Shown here: in pieces, positions 9,420 through 16,724 of the stretch
How positions within the stretch are numbered: the stretch's first letter is position 1
Layout of the letters: every line of letters begins with the position of its first letter
DNA from: Pseudomonadota bacterium
Lineage (GTDB): Bacteria > Myxococcota_A > UBA796 > GCA-2862545
DNA length: 64,000 nt
Reading direction: 5' to 3'
Assembly: GCA_947505245.1 (NCBI GenBank)
Contig: CANNIZ010000005.1
Span: 1 to 64,000 of the forward strand
Made by a program: the position numbers and the translations under genes
The notes under the pieces: model-generated
The model's input: the letters and a program-made list of their open reading frames with translations, nothing else
What the model was told of the DNA's origin: nothing
Databases searched by the model: none

Positions 9420-10109
9420 ATGCGACATCTGGAGCGGCATCGCGCGGGTCGGGGTGGCTGGCTGCGTGCGGCCGTTCTGGGGGCAAATGACGGCATCGTG
9501 TCGACCGCGAGCCTGGTGCTCGGCGTGGCAGCCGCGGACGGCACGTCAGGGGCCGTGCTGACGGCGGGGCTCGCGGGGCTCGTCGGCGGAGCGTTGTCGA
9601 TGGCGGCGGGCGAATACGTTTCGGTGAGCTCGCAGCGCGACCTCGAACAGGCGGATCTCGAGCGCGAGCGGAAGGAGCTCGAGGTCTCGCCCGACAGCGA
9701 ACTCGCCGAGTTGACCGGTCTTTACGAAGCGAAGGGGCTCGAGCCGCAGCTGGCGCGCCAGGTCGCGGAGGCGCTGTCGAAGAAGGACGCGCTCGCCGTC
9801 CACGCCCGGGAGGAGCTCAACCTCGATCTCGACGCGCTCGCCCAGCCGGTGCAGGCGGCGGCGGTATCGGCGCTGTCGTTCGCCGCCGGGTCGGGGTTGG
9901 CGCTGGCGGCGATGGTGTTCTCGCCGGCGTCCGTCCAATTGCCGGTGACGCTGGTCGCGGCGACGGTGGCGCTGGCGCTGCTGGGCGGCTGGAGCGCCTC
10001 GCTCGGCGGCAACGCCGTCCGGCCCGCGGTCATCCGCGTCGTCCTCGGCGGGGTGCTCGCGATGGGGCTCACGATGGGCGTCGGCCGGCTGTTCGGCGTG
10101 TCGCTGTGA
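9420..10109 (+). CDS. VIT1/CCC1-family iron/manganese transporter
   Basis: A 229-residue membrane protein with TAGGAG 7 bases before the ATG. The first helix carries the family signature GANDGIVSTASLVLGV, followed by GGALSMAAGEYVSVSSQRD, then an acidic Glu-rich cytosolic domain (about 80-140) and three C-terminal helices. VIT/CCC1 proteins export Fe2+ or Mn2+ from the cytosol in exchange for protons, and the Glu-rich region binds metal. It would protect against iron overload. It follows the cpaF gene by 37 bases on the same strand. Confidence 0.9.
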   Translation: MRHLERHRAGRGGWLRAAVLGANDGIVSTASLVLGVAAADGTSGAVLTAGLAGLVGGALSMAAGEYVSVSSQRDLEQADLERERKELEVSPDSELAELTGLYEAKGLEPQLARQVAEALSKKDALAVHAREELNLDLDALAQPVQAAAVSALSFAAGSGLALAAMVFSPASVQLPVTLVAATVALALLGGWSASLGGNAVRPAVIRVVLGGVLAMGLTMGVGRLFGVSL

Positions 10110-10134
10110 CCCCTCGCGGACGCCCCCAGCGGGA

Positions 10135-10503
10135 TCAGCGCTTCGAATACACGATCCGCTCGTTGTCGTCGAACGGAACCAGGACGAGCTGAGTGGCCGT
10201 GTACATCTCGATCTTCGCGACCCACGGGACGTCCTCGCCAAATTGCGAGATGTAGAGGTCACCCTCCTGGTGCCACGTGCCCTTCAGACCCGAGTTCTCC
10301 TCGACGATGGCGCCCCCGGTGTAGGTGTAGCAGTACCCATCGACGTGGCACCAGGTGCCCGACAACGTCGACAGGTCGTACTTGGAGTCCGGCGCGGCGG
10401 CCGTCGGCGCGCCTCCAGCCGCTCCGCCGCCAGTTCCGCCACACGCGAGGCTCGCCGTGACGAACCCCAGCGCGCAGAGGGATGTGCGCGCGCTCAGCCG
10501 CAC
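10135..10503 (-). CDS. Small lipoprotein of unknown function
   Basis: A 122-residue protein from a GTG at 10503 that lies inside the 3' end of the acyl-CoA-binding protein gene. The signal segment ends at ASLACGG, a good lipobox. The mature part (about residues 40-122) has a repeated strand pattern with GTWCHVDGYCYTY and LKGTWHQEGDLYI, suggesting a small beta-barrel or lipocalin-like fold. I do not recognise the family. The 10-base overlap with the gene before it implies translational coupling. Confidence 0.65.
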   Translation of the reverse strand: MRLSARTSLCALGFVTASLACGGTGGGAAGGAPTAAAPDSKYDLSTLSGTWCHVDGYCYTYTGGAIVEENSGLKGTWHQEGDLYISQFGEDVPWVAKIEMYTATQLVLVPFDDNERIVYSKR

Positions 10504-10757
10504 GTGAGCGCGAGCTTGTCGACGAGGGCGCAGTAGGACTCCATCGCGGCGTCCTTCGACGTCCCCTTCAGCTTCGTCCACGCGTCGAACTTTGCGCGTC
10601 CGACGAGGTCGAACATGCCCGGCCGCGTACCGGTGGAATCGCCACCCGTTCCCTGCTTGAACAGCGCGTACAAGTCGAGCAACTGATCGTTCGTTGGCGC
10701 CTTTTTGAACGCCTTCGCCTTGGCCTGCGCTGCCGTGAACCGCTCTGCGACACTCAT
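10494..10757 (-). CDS. Acyl-CoA-binding protein (ACBP)
   Basis: An 87-residue protein, exactly the ACBP size. The ATG at 10757 has AGGAGG 5 bases upstream; longer versions are non-coding. It carries the ACBP signature: ERFTAAQAKAKAF, LYALFKQGTGGD, RPGMFDLVGRAKFDAW and KGTSKDAAMESYC. ACBP binds medium to long acyl-CoA in the cytosol and buffers the pool. It is common in eukaryotes and only scattered in bacteria. It heads a two-gene unit with a lipoprotein. Confidence 0.93.
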   Translation of the reverse strand: MSVAERFTAAQAKAKAFKKAPTNDQLLDLYALFKQGTGGDSTGTRPGMFDLVGRAKFDAWTKLKGTSKDAAMESYCALVDKLALTCG

Positions 10758-10804
10758 GCGACCTCCTGAGAGCGAGTATCCTACCGTGGGGGGACGAACC
10801 GTAC

Positions 10805-11260
10805 GTGGAACGCGGTGACGAGTGGTCGTTTGAGGTGGTTCCAAGGCCCGAGCAGGTTGCCGAGGCGCTGTTCATTCGCACGGGCTGGCCGTTCCGCGTG
10901 GTCCCTGTGGCGCGTGGCGAGGTCGCGATCGCGGCCGAGAACGGTGAGGGAGGCCTGCGGTGGGCCCCCGTGGGAGGGGACGCGGTGCGCGTCGACGTAC
11001 ACGAGCGCATGACGCCGTACCTGTCCTGGCAAGCCGACGCCGCGCTCTCGGACCTCGGTGGGACGCCGGATCATTCTTTAGAACAGCCGATGATCGCGCT
11101 GCGTCCTTGGTCCGCGCTGACGTCGTGGGAGCGGGCTCGGCACGGGGGCCGCGGTTGGCTCGTCCAGGTCGCGTTCGTCGTGTTGCTCGCGGTGCCGATG
11201 GTGCTGATCGGGGCGCTGTTGCTGGTCGGACGGCAGCGCAACCCGGACCCGGACGAGTGA
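10805..11260 (+). CDS. Hypothetical tail-anchored membrane protein
   Basis: A 151-residue protein starting at GTG 10805. Residues 1-115 are soluble, with no motif I recognise; residues about 119-142 are one hydrophobic helix followed by RQRNPDPDE, so the bulk should lie on one side of the membrane with a C-terminal anchor. The stop overlaps the GTG of the DMT transporter in a GTGA junction, so the two are probably translated together. It is divergent from the ACBP gene with only 47 bases between starts. Confidence 0.6.
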   Translation: MERGDEWSFEVVPRPEQVAEALFIRTGWPFRVVPVARGEVAIAAENGEGGLRWAPVGGDAVRVDVHERMTPYLSWQADAALSDLGGTPDHSLEQPMIALRPWSALTSWERARHGGRGWLVQVAFVVLLAVPMVLIGALLLVGRQRNPDPDE

Positions 11261-12084
11261 CGGCCGTAGCGCTGGTCGCGGTGCTGGTTTCCGCCGCGTT
11301 GCACGCCTCTTGGAACGCGATGCTCAAGTCGACGGCCGATCCCTCGGCGGCGGCGGCGCTGTTCGTCGCGGGCGCCGCGATGCTCTCGGGGGTGCTCGCG
11401 CTCGCGCTCGGAGGCACGCTGCCGCCTCCGTCGTGGCCTGGCGTGGTCGGCAGCGGCCTGATCGAGGCCGTGTACTTCGTCACGTTGTCCCAGGCGTTGC
11501 AGCGTTTGCCCTTGGGAACGGCCTACGGTCTCGCACGTGGCGGCGGCCAGGTCGTCACGTGGCCCGTGTCTGCGCTGGTGTTTCACGAGGTCATCGACGC
11601 ACGCTCCGCTACCGGAGCCGTCCTGGTCGGGGTCGGGCTCGTGTCGACCGTGTTCGACGGGGGCCGCGGCGCCGGCCTGTTGTGGGCGGGGGCCTGTGCG
11701 TTCACGATCGGCCTGTACCCGCTTTCCTACAAGCTCGCGCTCGAGAACGGGGCGCACGAGGCCGCGCTGTTCACCGCTTCGCTGCTGTTGGCGTTGCCGT
11801 TGCAGGTCCTGTTTCTCGATCGGAACAACCGGATCGCTCGGTTGCGAGCAGCGCTGGCCGCGAACCCGCGACTTGTCGCGGTCGGCAGTGTTCTTTGCGC
11901 CGTGTCCTTCCTGACGTTCCTGGTCGCGCTGGAGCGCGGCGGAGCAGGACGCGCGAGCGCGCTCCGCAACACGTCGGTGTTGTTCGCGGCGGGCATCGGC
12001 TGGTGGCGCGGCGATCCGCTGTCCACGCGCGCGATCCTCGCGTACCTTGCGATCGTCGTCGGAGCCGTGCTCGTCGCAGGATGA
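11257..12084 (+). CDS. EamA/DMT-superfamily transporter
   Basis: A 275-residue protein with about ten predicted helices in two pseudo-repeats, from the GTG that overlaps the previous stop. The start of the first repeat (ALHASWNAMLKS) and the second-repeat stretch with GLYPLSYKLALENG fit the EamA drug/metabolite transporter family. Substrates of this family are diverse and cannot be read from sequence. It is convergent with the dihydroorotase-like gene, 15 bases apart. Confidence 0.8.
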   Translation: MTAVALVAVLVSAALHASWNAMLKSTADPSAAAALFVAGAAMLSGVLALALGGTLPPPSWPGVVGSGLIEAVYFVTLSQALQRLPLGTAYGLARGGGQVVTWPVSALVFHEVIDARSATGAVLVGVGLVSTVFDGGRGAGLLWAGACAFTIGLYPLSYKLALENGAHEAALFTASLLLALPLQVLFLDRNNRIARLRAALAANPRLVAVGSVLCAVSFLTFLVALERGGAGRASALRNTSVLFAAGIGWWRGDPLSTRAILAYLAIVVGAVLVAG

Positions 12085-12099
12085 GCGGGCGGTGGCTCG

Positions 12100-13311
12100 C
12101 TACGCTTCGCCGACGAAACCGCCGCGCGGCTCGTCGCCGACGATCTTGCCCTTGCGCGCGACGATGCGTCCGCCGCTGATCACGATCTCCGGCTTGGGAG
12201 CGATGTCCTTGTCGGCGTAGGGCGACCAGCCGGCCGTCGACATCAGCGCGTCCGTATCGACCTTCGCGAGCTCACCTTCGGTGAACAGGACGATGTCGGC
12301 GTCGGCGCCGGCGGCGATGCGGCCCTTGTTCTCAAGCCCGAAGATGCGGGCAGGGGACTCGGCGCACAGGCTCACGAGGCCCTCGAGCGACAGGCGGCCG
12401 AACTTCACGGCCGACAGCATGAGCGGGAACAGCAGCTCGCTGCTCGGCACGCCGCGATCGACCTTGCCGGTCATGGGGTGGTGATCCGACGCGATGCAGT
12501 CGAGCCGGCCGCGCTTGATCGCCGTCCACAACGTGCGGCGATCCTGCTCGGGGCGCACGCGCGGGCGCGTGGTCATCTTGTCTGACAGGCCGAACAGCGT
12601 CTCTTCGGCGAAGAACAGGTGATGTGGCGTCACGCTTGCCGTCACGGGGAGGTTCCCGCGGACCGGGTCGAGCAGCGCGACCTCCGCGGCGGTGGACAGG
12701 TGCATCAGGTGCAGGGGCCGCGTGCGGCTGGCAGCGAGCGCGAGCAGCGACTTCCCGATCGCGTTGACCTCACCCTCTTCGCCGTCGATCTGCACGCCGA
12801 GGACGCTGTCGCAGTTCGCGAACCGCTCGAGGGCGGTCGCCGAGATCGCGCGGGAGTCATCGCCACCGGCGTACGCGAGCACGCCCTGGACGAGCTTCTT
12901 CTGGGCCGCTTCCAACAGGTCCGACGCGTTGCCGGACCGGGCCTGCGCCCACAGGCCGTAGTGGCACCACGACCGACCCGCGCCGCGCTTGATGCGCTTC
13001 TTCGCGCTGGCCTTGTCAACGACCGCGTTGTCGCCGCCGGGCAGCACGATGACGGTGGTGACGCCGCCCGACAGCGCCGCGCGCGTCTCGGACTCCCAGA
13101 TCCCCGGGTCTCCGTTGGGGTCGACCTGGATGGCGGTGTCGATCACGCCGGGCATGACGAACCGTCCCATCGCGTTGATCTCGTCGCGCGTCTTGCGCTT
13201 CGGCGGGTGCGGGCCGACGTAGACGATCTTCCCGCCCTCGATGGCGACATCCGCCACCAACCGGCCGCTGGAGGTCACCAGGGTAGCGTCGCGCAGCACG
13301 AGATCGTACAC
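12100..13311 (-). CDS. Dihydroorotase-like protein lacking metal ligands (PyrC'-type)
   Basis: A 403-residue amidohydrolase-fold protein. GTG 13311 is chosen because AGGAGG lies 5 bases before it and the protein then opens with the usual YDLVLRDATLV strand. It has the dihydroorotase layout (RFVMPGVID, GGVTTVIVLP, VTPHHLFF, ASDHHPMT, C-terminal GADADIVLF). However, the HxH metal pair is replaced by A60-I-Q62, the usual carboxylated Lys region reads GVLAYAGG, and the next His region reads GVQIDGEE. H201/H204 and D276 remain. It is probably non-catalytic, like PyrC' proteins that scaffold aspartate transcarbamoylase, but no pyrB lies nearby. Confidence 0.82.
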   Translation of the reverse strand: MYDLVLRDATLVTSSGRLVADVAIEGGKIVYVGPHPPKRKTRDEINAMGRFVMPGVIDTAIQVDPNGDPGIWESETRAALSGGVTTVIVLPGGDNAVVDKASAKKRIKRGAGRSWCHYGLWAQARSGNASDLLEAAQKKLVQGVLAYAGGDDSRAISATALERFANCDSVLGVQIDGEEGEVNAIGKSLLALAASRTRPLHLMHLSTAAEVALLDPVRGNLPVTASVTPHHLFFAEETLFGLSDKMTTRPRVRPEQDRRTLWTAIKRGRLDCIASDHHPMTGKVDRGVPSSELLFPLMLSAVKFGRLSLEGLVSLCAESPARIFGLENKGRIAAGADADIVLFTEGELAKVDTDALMSTAGWSPYADKDIAPKPEIVISGGRIVARKGKIVGDEPRGGFVGEA

Positions 13312-13375
13312 GTGTCCTCCTGGCTTTTTGCAGCCCACCGTCTAGCCGATCGAGGGAACTACGACAACTGACGGC

Positions 13376-13397
13376 ACCGCGACACGGGTGTCGCGGT
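13376..13397. promoter_or_regulatory. 22-bp palindrome upstream of the dihydroorotase-like gene
   Basis: ACCGCGACAC-GG-GTGTCGCGGT is a perfect 10-bp inverted repeat with a 2-base centre, 65 bases before the GTG start. So short a centre suits a dimeric repressor site better than an RNA hairpin. A second smaller dyad, ACCCT-GTC-AGGGT, lies at 13486-13498. Confidence 0.5.
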
Positions 13398-13744
13398 CTC
13401 GACGGGCAGGTCGTCGGGCCGAATCGTAGAGGAAGAAGGTCGGCGATCTCGCCGCCATCGGGTCCACCCGTGGCGCGACGCCGGGACCCTGTCAGGGTGA
13501 GTCGCGTACGTGAATGTTCGGCGTTCGATAATGTATTCTGTCGCCGGCCAGCGAGGGAGGCGACCGGAACCGTGACACCGATGTCGTGGTTCAGCTTGCG
13601 TCCGGCCCCCGGACAGCCTTGGTCGCTTGAGAAGCAGGCGTTAATCGATGACATTCGCGATGCGTCGACGCTGGCACGTACGCTGCAACGTCGTCGTGTG
13701 GAGATGCAAGAGTGGGCACCGGCGACGGTCCCACCGCAGGAGGA

Positions 13745-13781
13745 CGCCCGGCCCCCAGACGTTGGGGTCGGGCGTTTTTTT
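13745..13781 (+). terminator. Rho-independent terminator
   Basis: An 11-bp GC-rich stem (13745-13755 with 13764-13774, one G-T pair) closes an 8-base loop and is followed by seven T residues (13775-13781). It is a textbook terminator on the plus strand although no clear plus-strand gene ends here. The nearest genes on both sides are on the minus strand. Confidence 0.85.
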
Positions 13782-13813
13782 GTCTGCGCTCTACCATCCG
13801 CTTCGCGGCCGTC

Positions 13814-13887
13814 CGCTCACGTCGACGGTCGCTCACGTCGACGGTCGCTCACGTCGACGGTCGCTCACGTCGACGGTCGCTCACGTC
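13814..13887. repeat. 16-bp tandem repeat, 4.6 copies
   Basis: The unit CGCTCACGTCGACGGT is repeated four times without change (13814-13877) plus ten more bases. Each unit has the GTCGAC palindrome. The last partial copy contains the stop codon of the pseudokinase gene. The GTCGAC...TCAC pattern also resembles the repeats at 5228-5312. Confidence 0.9.
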
Positions 13888-14705
13888 ATCAGGTAGACGA
13901 CCAGCAGCAGCGCGATGAACAGCAGGATGATGGTGAGGCCCCACAGAACTGCGCCGGACAGGAGCAGCGTCGCGGACGGGTAGGCGCGCTTCTTGCCATT
14001 GGACGACTGCGGCACGGGCGTCGCCGCGTCCGGGTTGCCCGAGGCGTTCCGAGCCATCTGGTCGAGGCCTACGTGGCCGCCGATCGACTCGGGCGCAGGA
14101 GCTGCGACCTGCGCGGGGGCGGCCCCCTGGTTCACGAGCTTGGCGAGGGCACCGACAGGGATCATTCCCGTCGCGAGCTCGGGATTGGATGGATCGATGC
14201 CGAACCCGCTCGAAGGCGACGGGGTAGCGTGGAGGTTCTTCAGCCAGGCGCCGAGGGGGCTGCCGCCGAGGCGGCTGCGGACGTCTTGCAGGCGATCCCT
14301 GACGTCCGCCGCGGTGACGCCGCCCGGGGACTTGGGGTCGATGGCGAGCAGCCATTGGACGGCCTCGATCGCGTCGTTTCCGCCGGGCCAGAGCTCGAGT
14401 GCGGAGATCACCTCGCGGATACACGCGCCGTGCTGCTCCTTGCTGTACGGCGCACCGACGAGCATGTGGGCGAGCAGCGTTCCGAGCGCGTAGGCGTCGC
14501 CTTCGGGCGTGGCTCCGGGCATCCGCTGACCGACCAACGTGACGCTGCCGTCGGTGCTCGCCTGGACGCGGTCGGCGCGGAGCATGATCGCACCGACGTT
14601 TCCCGCCGATGCAAGTCGAGTTGCGACAGCGATGGCGATGTCGAACGCGGGGCCGGGGGGGACCGGACCGGCCGTGAGCAGGGAATCGATACGAAGGGTA
14701 GGCAC
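13881..14705 (-). CDS. Truncated pseudokinase with C-terminal membrane helix
   Basis: A 274-residue protein from GTG 14705. Residues about 10-135 resemble a Ser/Thr kinase C-lobe: LRADRVQASTDGSVTLVG sits where the catalytic loop and DFG should be, and GDAYALGTLLAHMLVGAPY matches the subdomain IX helix. The glycine loop, VAIK lysine, HRD and DFG are all missing, so it cannot phosphorylate. A Pro/Ala-rich linker leads to a helix at about 247-272 ending the protein. It is likely a tail-anchored scaffold or signalling decoy. Its stop codon lies in a tandem repeat. Confidence 0.65.
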   Translation of the reverse strand: MPTLRIDSLLTAGPVPPGPAFDIAIAVATRLASAGNVGAIMLRADRVQASTDGSVTLVGQRMPGATPEGDAYALGTLLAHMLVGAPYSKEQHGACIREVISALELWPGGNDAIEAVQWLLAIDPKSPGGVTAADVRDRLQDVRSRLGGSPLGAWLKNLHATPSPSSGFGIDPSNPELATGMIPVGALAKLVNQGAAPAQVAAPAPESIGGHVGLDQMARNASGNPDAATPVPQSSNGKKRAYPSATLLLSGAVLWGLTIILLFIALLLVVYLMT

Positions 14706-14754
14706 GCGGCGAGGATAGCGGTGCGGGCCACCGAAGGGAAGCCCGGCGCCCGAT

Positions 14755-15558
14755 TCACTGCGGTTCGGTAGAGACGCCGGTCGCTTCGTCGAGGTAGTCG
14801 TCGATGCGTTCGCCCTGGGCGGCCATCGCCCCGACCGCCTGGTCGACGGCGTAGTGGTCGGGCACGTCCATGCCGATCACCTCGGCGTCCACCCAGAACG
14901 CCTCGACGCGCCGCGCGACGTCACCGTAGGGGTACACGACGGACAGGTTGTATTGCTGGTGCACGACGAGGATGTTGGTGTTGAACCCGATCCCGTCGGG
15001 GCACAATCCGATGCTCACCGCGTACGGCTCGCCAACCGTCGGGTACACCCACCGAATGCTCGTTTGCACCGTTCGGGTTGAGTTCCCGAGCAGCCCGACA
15101 TTGGCGACCTCTTCGAAGGTGAAATCGTAGCGGTCACACGTGCGCGCGGCGAAGCAGTCGCGATCCCCTTCAAACTCCTCGAGCACGGTGTATTCGACGA
15201 GGTTCTCGGGGAACAGCTCCGCGCGGTTCGGCGCCAGGATCGGTCCGAGGATGTCGTTCACCGGGTGCCGATACGTGAGCGCGCCCATGGCGCCGAACAC
15301 CTCGGTGACATCAGCTCCTTCGACGCCGGCCGCCTCGATCTGCTCCTGGGTCAGGCTGTCGATCCGGTAGCCCTCCGCGATCGCATCGTATTGGTCGTCC
15401 ACCTGGGGGAGCAGGTTGTCACCCATCGCGGCGAGGTAGTCGTCTCCGTTGCGGTTGTAGTTCTCGAAGCCGAACACCATGAGGGCCTCGAGGTCCTCCG
15501 GCGCATCGACGACCTTGCAGCCGTTCAGGAACAACAATCCAAACGCGACGCGGCGCAT
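14755..15558 (-). CDS. Lipoprotein of unknown function
   Basis: A 267-residue protein; GGAGGG stands 3 bases before the ATG. The short signal MRRVAFGLLFLNGC carries a lipobox-like LNGC, so the mature protein should be lipid-anchored. It is acidic and Tyr-rich with no family motif I know. Two Cys near residues 135-140 (DCFAARTC) may form a disulfide. It lies between the SprT-like gene and the pseudokinase gene on the same strand, with 49-67 base gaps, so the three may share a transcript. Confidence 0.7.
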   Translation of the reverse strand: MRRVAFGLLFLNGCKVVDAPEDLEALMVFGFENYNRNGDDYLAAMGDNLLPQVDDQYDAIAEGYRIDSLTQEQIEAAGVEGADVTEVFGAMGALTYRHPVNDILGPILAPNRAELFPENLVEYTVLEEFEGDRDCFAARTCDRYDFTFEEVANVGLLGNSTRTVQTSIRWVYPTVGEPYAVSIGLCPDGIGFNTNILVVHQQYNLSVVYPYGDVARRVEAFWVDAEVIGMDVPDHYAVDQAVGAMAAQGERIDDYLDEATGVSTEPQ

Positions 15559-15625
15559 GCGCCCTCCGAGGAAGATCCTACCCTGGCGTACGCGCGACCG
15601 CGCCCTTCGATTCGAAGGCTGTCGC

Positions 15626-16693
15626 TCAGCGCGTCGGGCCGCCGATCAGCCCTCCGCCGCCTCCACCTTTGGATTGCACGCCCTTGTGGAGCACGATGCT
15701 CCGCCCGGCGTGGCGCCCCTCCGAGAAGCCGCCCGCGCCGCTGACGCGGATGCCGACGCTGCGGAGCCGGGGGTGTCGCTGTCCGACGTAGTCTTCGAGG
15801 TCAGGGTCGCCGACCCACACGAGCCCGGCGGCCTGCTCAGCCTGGCGCCCCTCCACCAGCTTTGCGTTGAAGCCAGACATCACGCCGGCGATGAACCGCA
15901 GCCGATCGCGATCCGAGCCGATGCGGCTCGCGCGCTTGTGCTGGCTCCACAGGCGCTCGCTCGTGGTGGTGAGGAACGCGTGTACGTACGCGGCGACATC
16001 GAGGTCTTCGGGTGCGCCGGAGAGCTCGAGCACGTCGCCCTCGCGGCCTTCGGAGGCGACGAACGTCTTCACCCAGATGGGGCGCACGAAGAAGTGTTCA
16101 CCGAGCAGGCCGCCGAGGATCTTCTCCCAGGCGTGAAAGCGCGCCTTCACGGGGCCCACGGTCTGCGTCGTGTAGCCGGTGGGCGAGGCGCCTGGCGTGT
16201 CGATGTGGTGCTCGAGCATCTTCCGGCGCGCGGCGCGCATCGCGGCTTCCGCTTCGTTCTGGTTCGGGCTCGCTGCGAGCGCGAGCAGCTTGTGGATCCG
16301 CTCCACGGCCTTTCGTCGCGCCGGGTCGGTCACGCCGGACGTGGGTCGCACAGGGCCCGTGGCGCTCTTGTCGATGCCGAACTTTGCGCAGGCGTACGCG
16401 AAGCCGGCGCCGTGGCTGCGCTCGTCGCGTGCGCCGAGCACCTCGTGGGCGAACTGATGGGCCATCTCGTGCTTCAGCACCTCGACGACCTCGTCCCACG
16501 GGCGAGTGAACACCAGGGCGCGTGCGATCGCGATGGTCCGCCCCTCAGCGCTCCAGGTGCCGAGGGTGGACTCGCTGTCGAGGAGCGCAAACGCGGGAGG
16601 TCGCAGGGCCCCGCCGATGTAGTTCCAGTTTGCGACGTCGAACGCGGCGGCGAGGGCGTGCAACGCGCGGGATTCAAGTTCTGGCGACGGCAT
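15626..16693 (-). CDS. SprT-like zinc metalloprotease domain fused to DUF2786
   Basis: A 355-residue protein. Residues 1-110 are SprT/WSS-like, with the zinc site H75-E-M-A-H79 (LKHEMAHQF) and a further HGAGFAYAC segment. Residues about 128-165 form the helical DUF2786 motif (RIHKLLALAASPNQNEAEAA). A Gly-rich tail closes it. SprT-family proteases cleave DNA-protein crosslinks in eukaryotes; the bacterial fusion is known as a domain pairing but its role is not. It is divergent from the LysR gene, with 31 bases between starts. Confidence 0.85.
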   Translation of the reverse strand: MPSPELESRALHALAAAFDVANWNYIGGALRPPAFALLDSESTLGTWSAEGRTIAIARALVFTRPWDEVVEVLKHEMAHQFAHEVLGARDERSHGAGFAYACAKFGIDKSATGPVRPTSGVTDPARRKAVERIHKLLALAASPNQNEAEAAMRAARRKMLEHHIDTPGASPTGYTTQTVGPVKARFHAWEKILGGLLGEHFFVRPIWVKTFVASEGREGDVLELSGAPEDLDVAAYVHAFLTTTSERLWSQHKRASRIGSDRDRLRFIAGVMSGFNAKLVEGRQAEQAAGLVWVGDPDLEDYVGQRHPRLRSVGIRVSGAGGFSEGRHAGRSIVLHKGVQSKGGGGGGLIGGPTR

Positions 16694-16724
16694 GAACGTC
16701 CGGGTTGCGGGTAAAGTCGCGCCG

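Larger units (their letters stand above)
13312..13880. other. 569-base stretch without a confident gene
   Basis: No protein gene here is convincing. The stretch holds two dyads (13376-13397 and 13486-13498), AT-rich -10-like boxes GATAAT (13527-13532) and TATTCT (13534-13539) on the plus strand, a GGGAGG followed by GTG 13572 and ATG 13581, a strong plus-strand terminator (13745-13781) and 16-bp tandem repeats (13814-13887). The frame from 13581 is protein-like for about 55 codons but meets no stop before the terminator. A short non-coding RNA of about 240 bases is the simplest reading; a decayed or readthrough small gene is the alternative. Confidence 0.4.

Noticed and set aside
13814-13887. 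CRISPR array.
   Set aside because: Repeats are 16 bp, directly adjacent, with no spacers and no cas genes.
13470-14771. A 433-codon plus-strand frame through the terminator, repeats and pseudokinase gene.
   Set aside because: It contains a strong terminator and reads the antisense of a better minus-strand gene; only the first ~55 codons after 13581 look protein-like.
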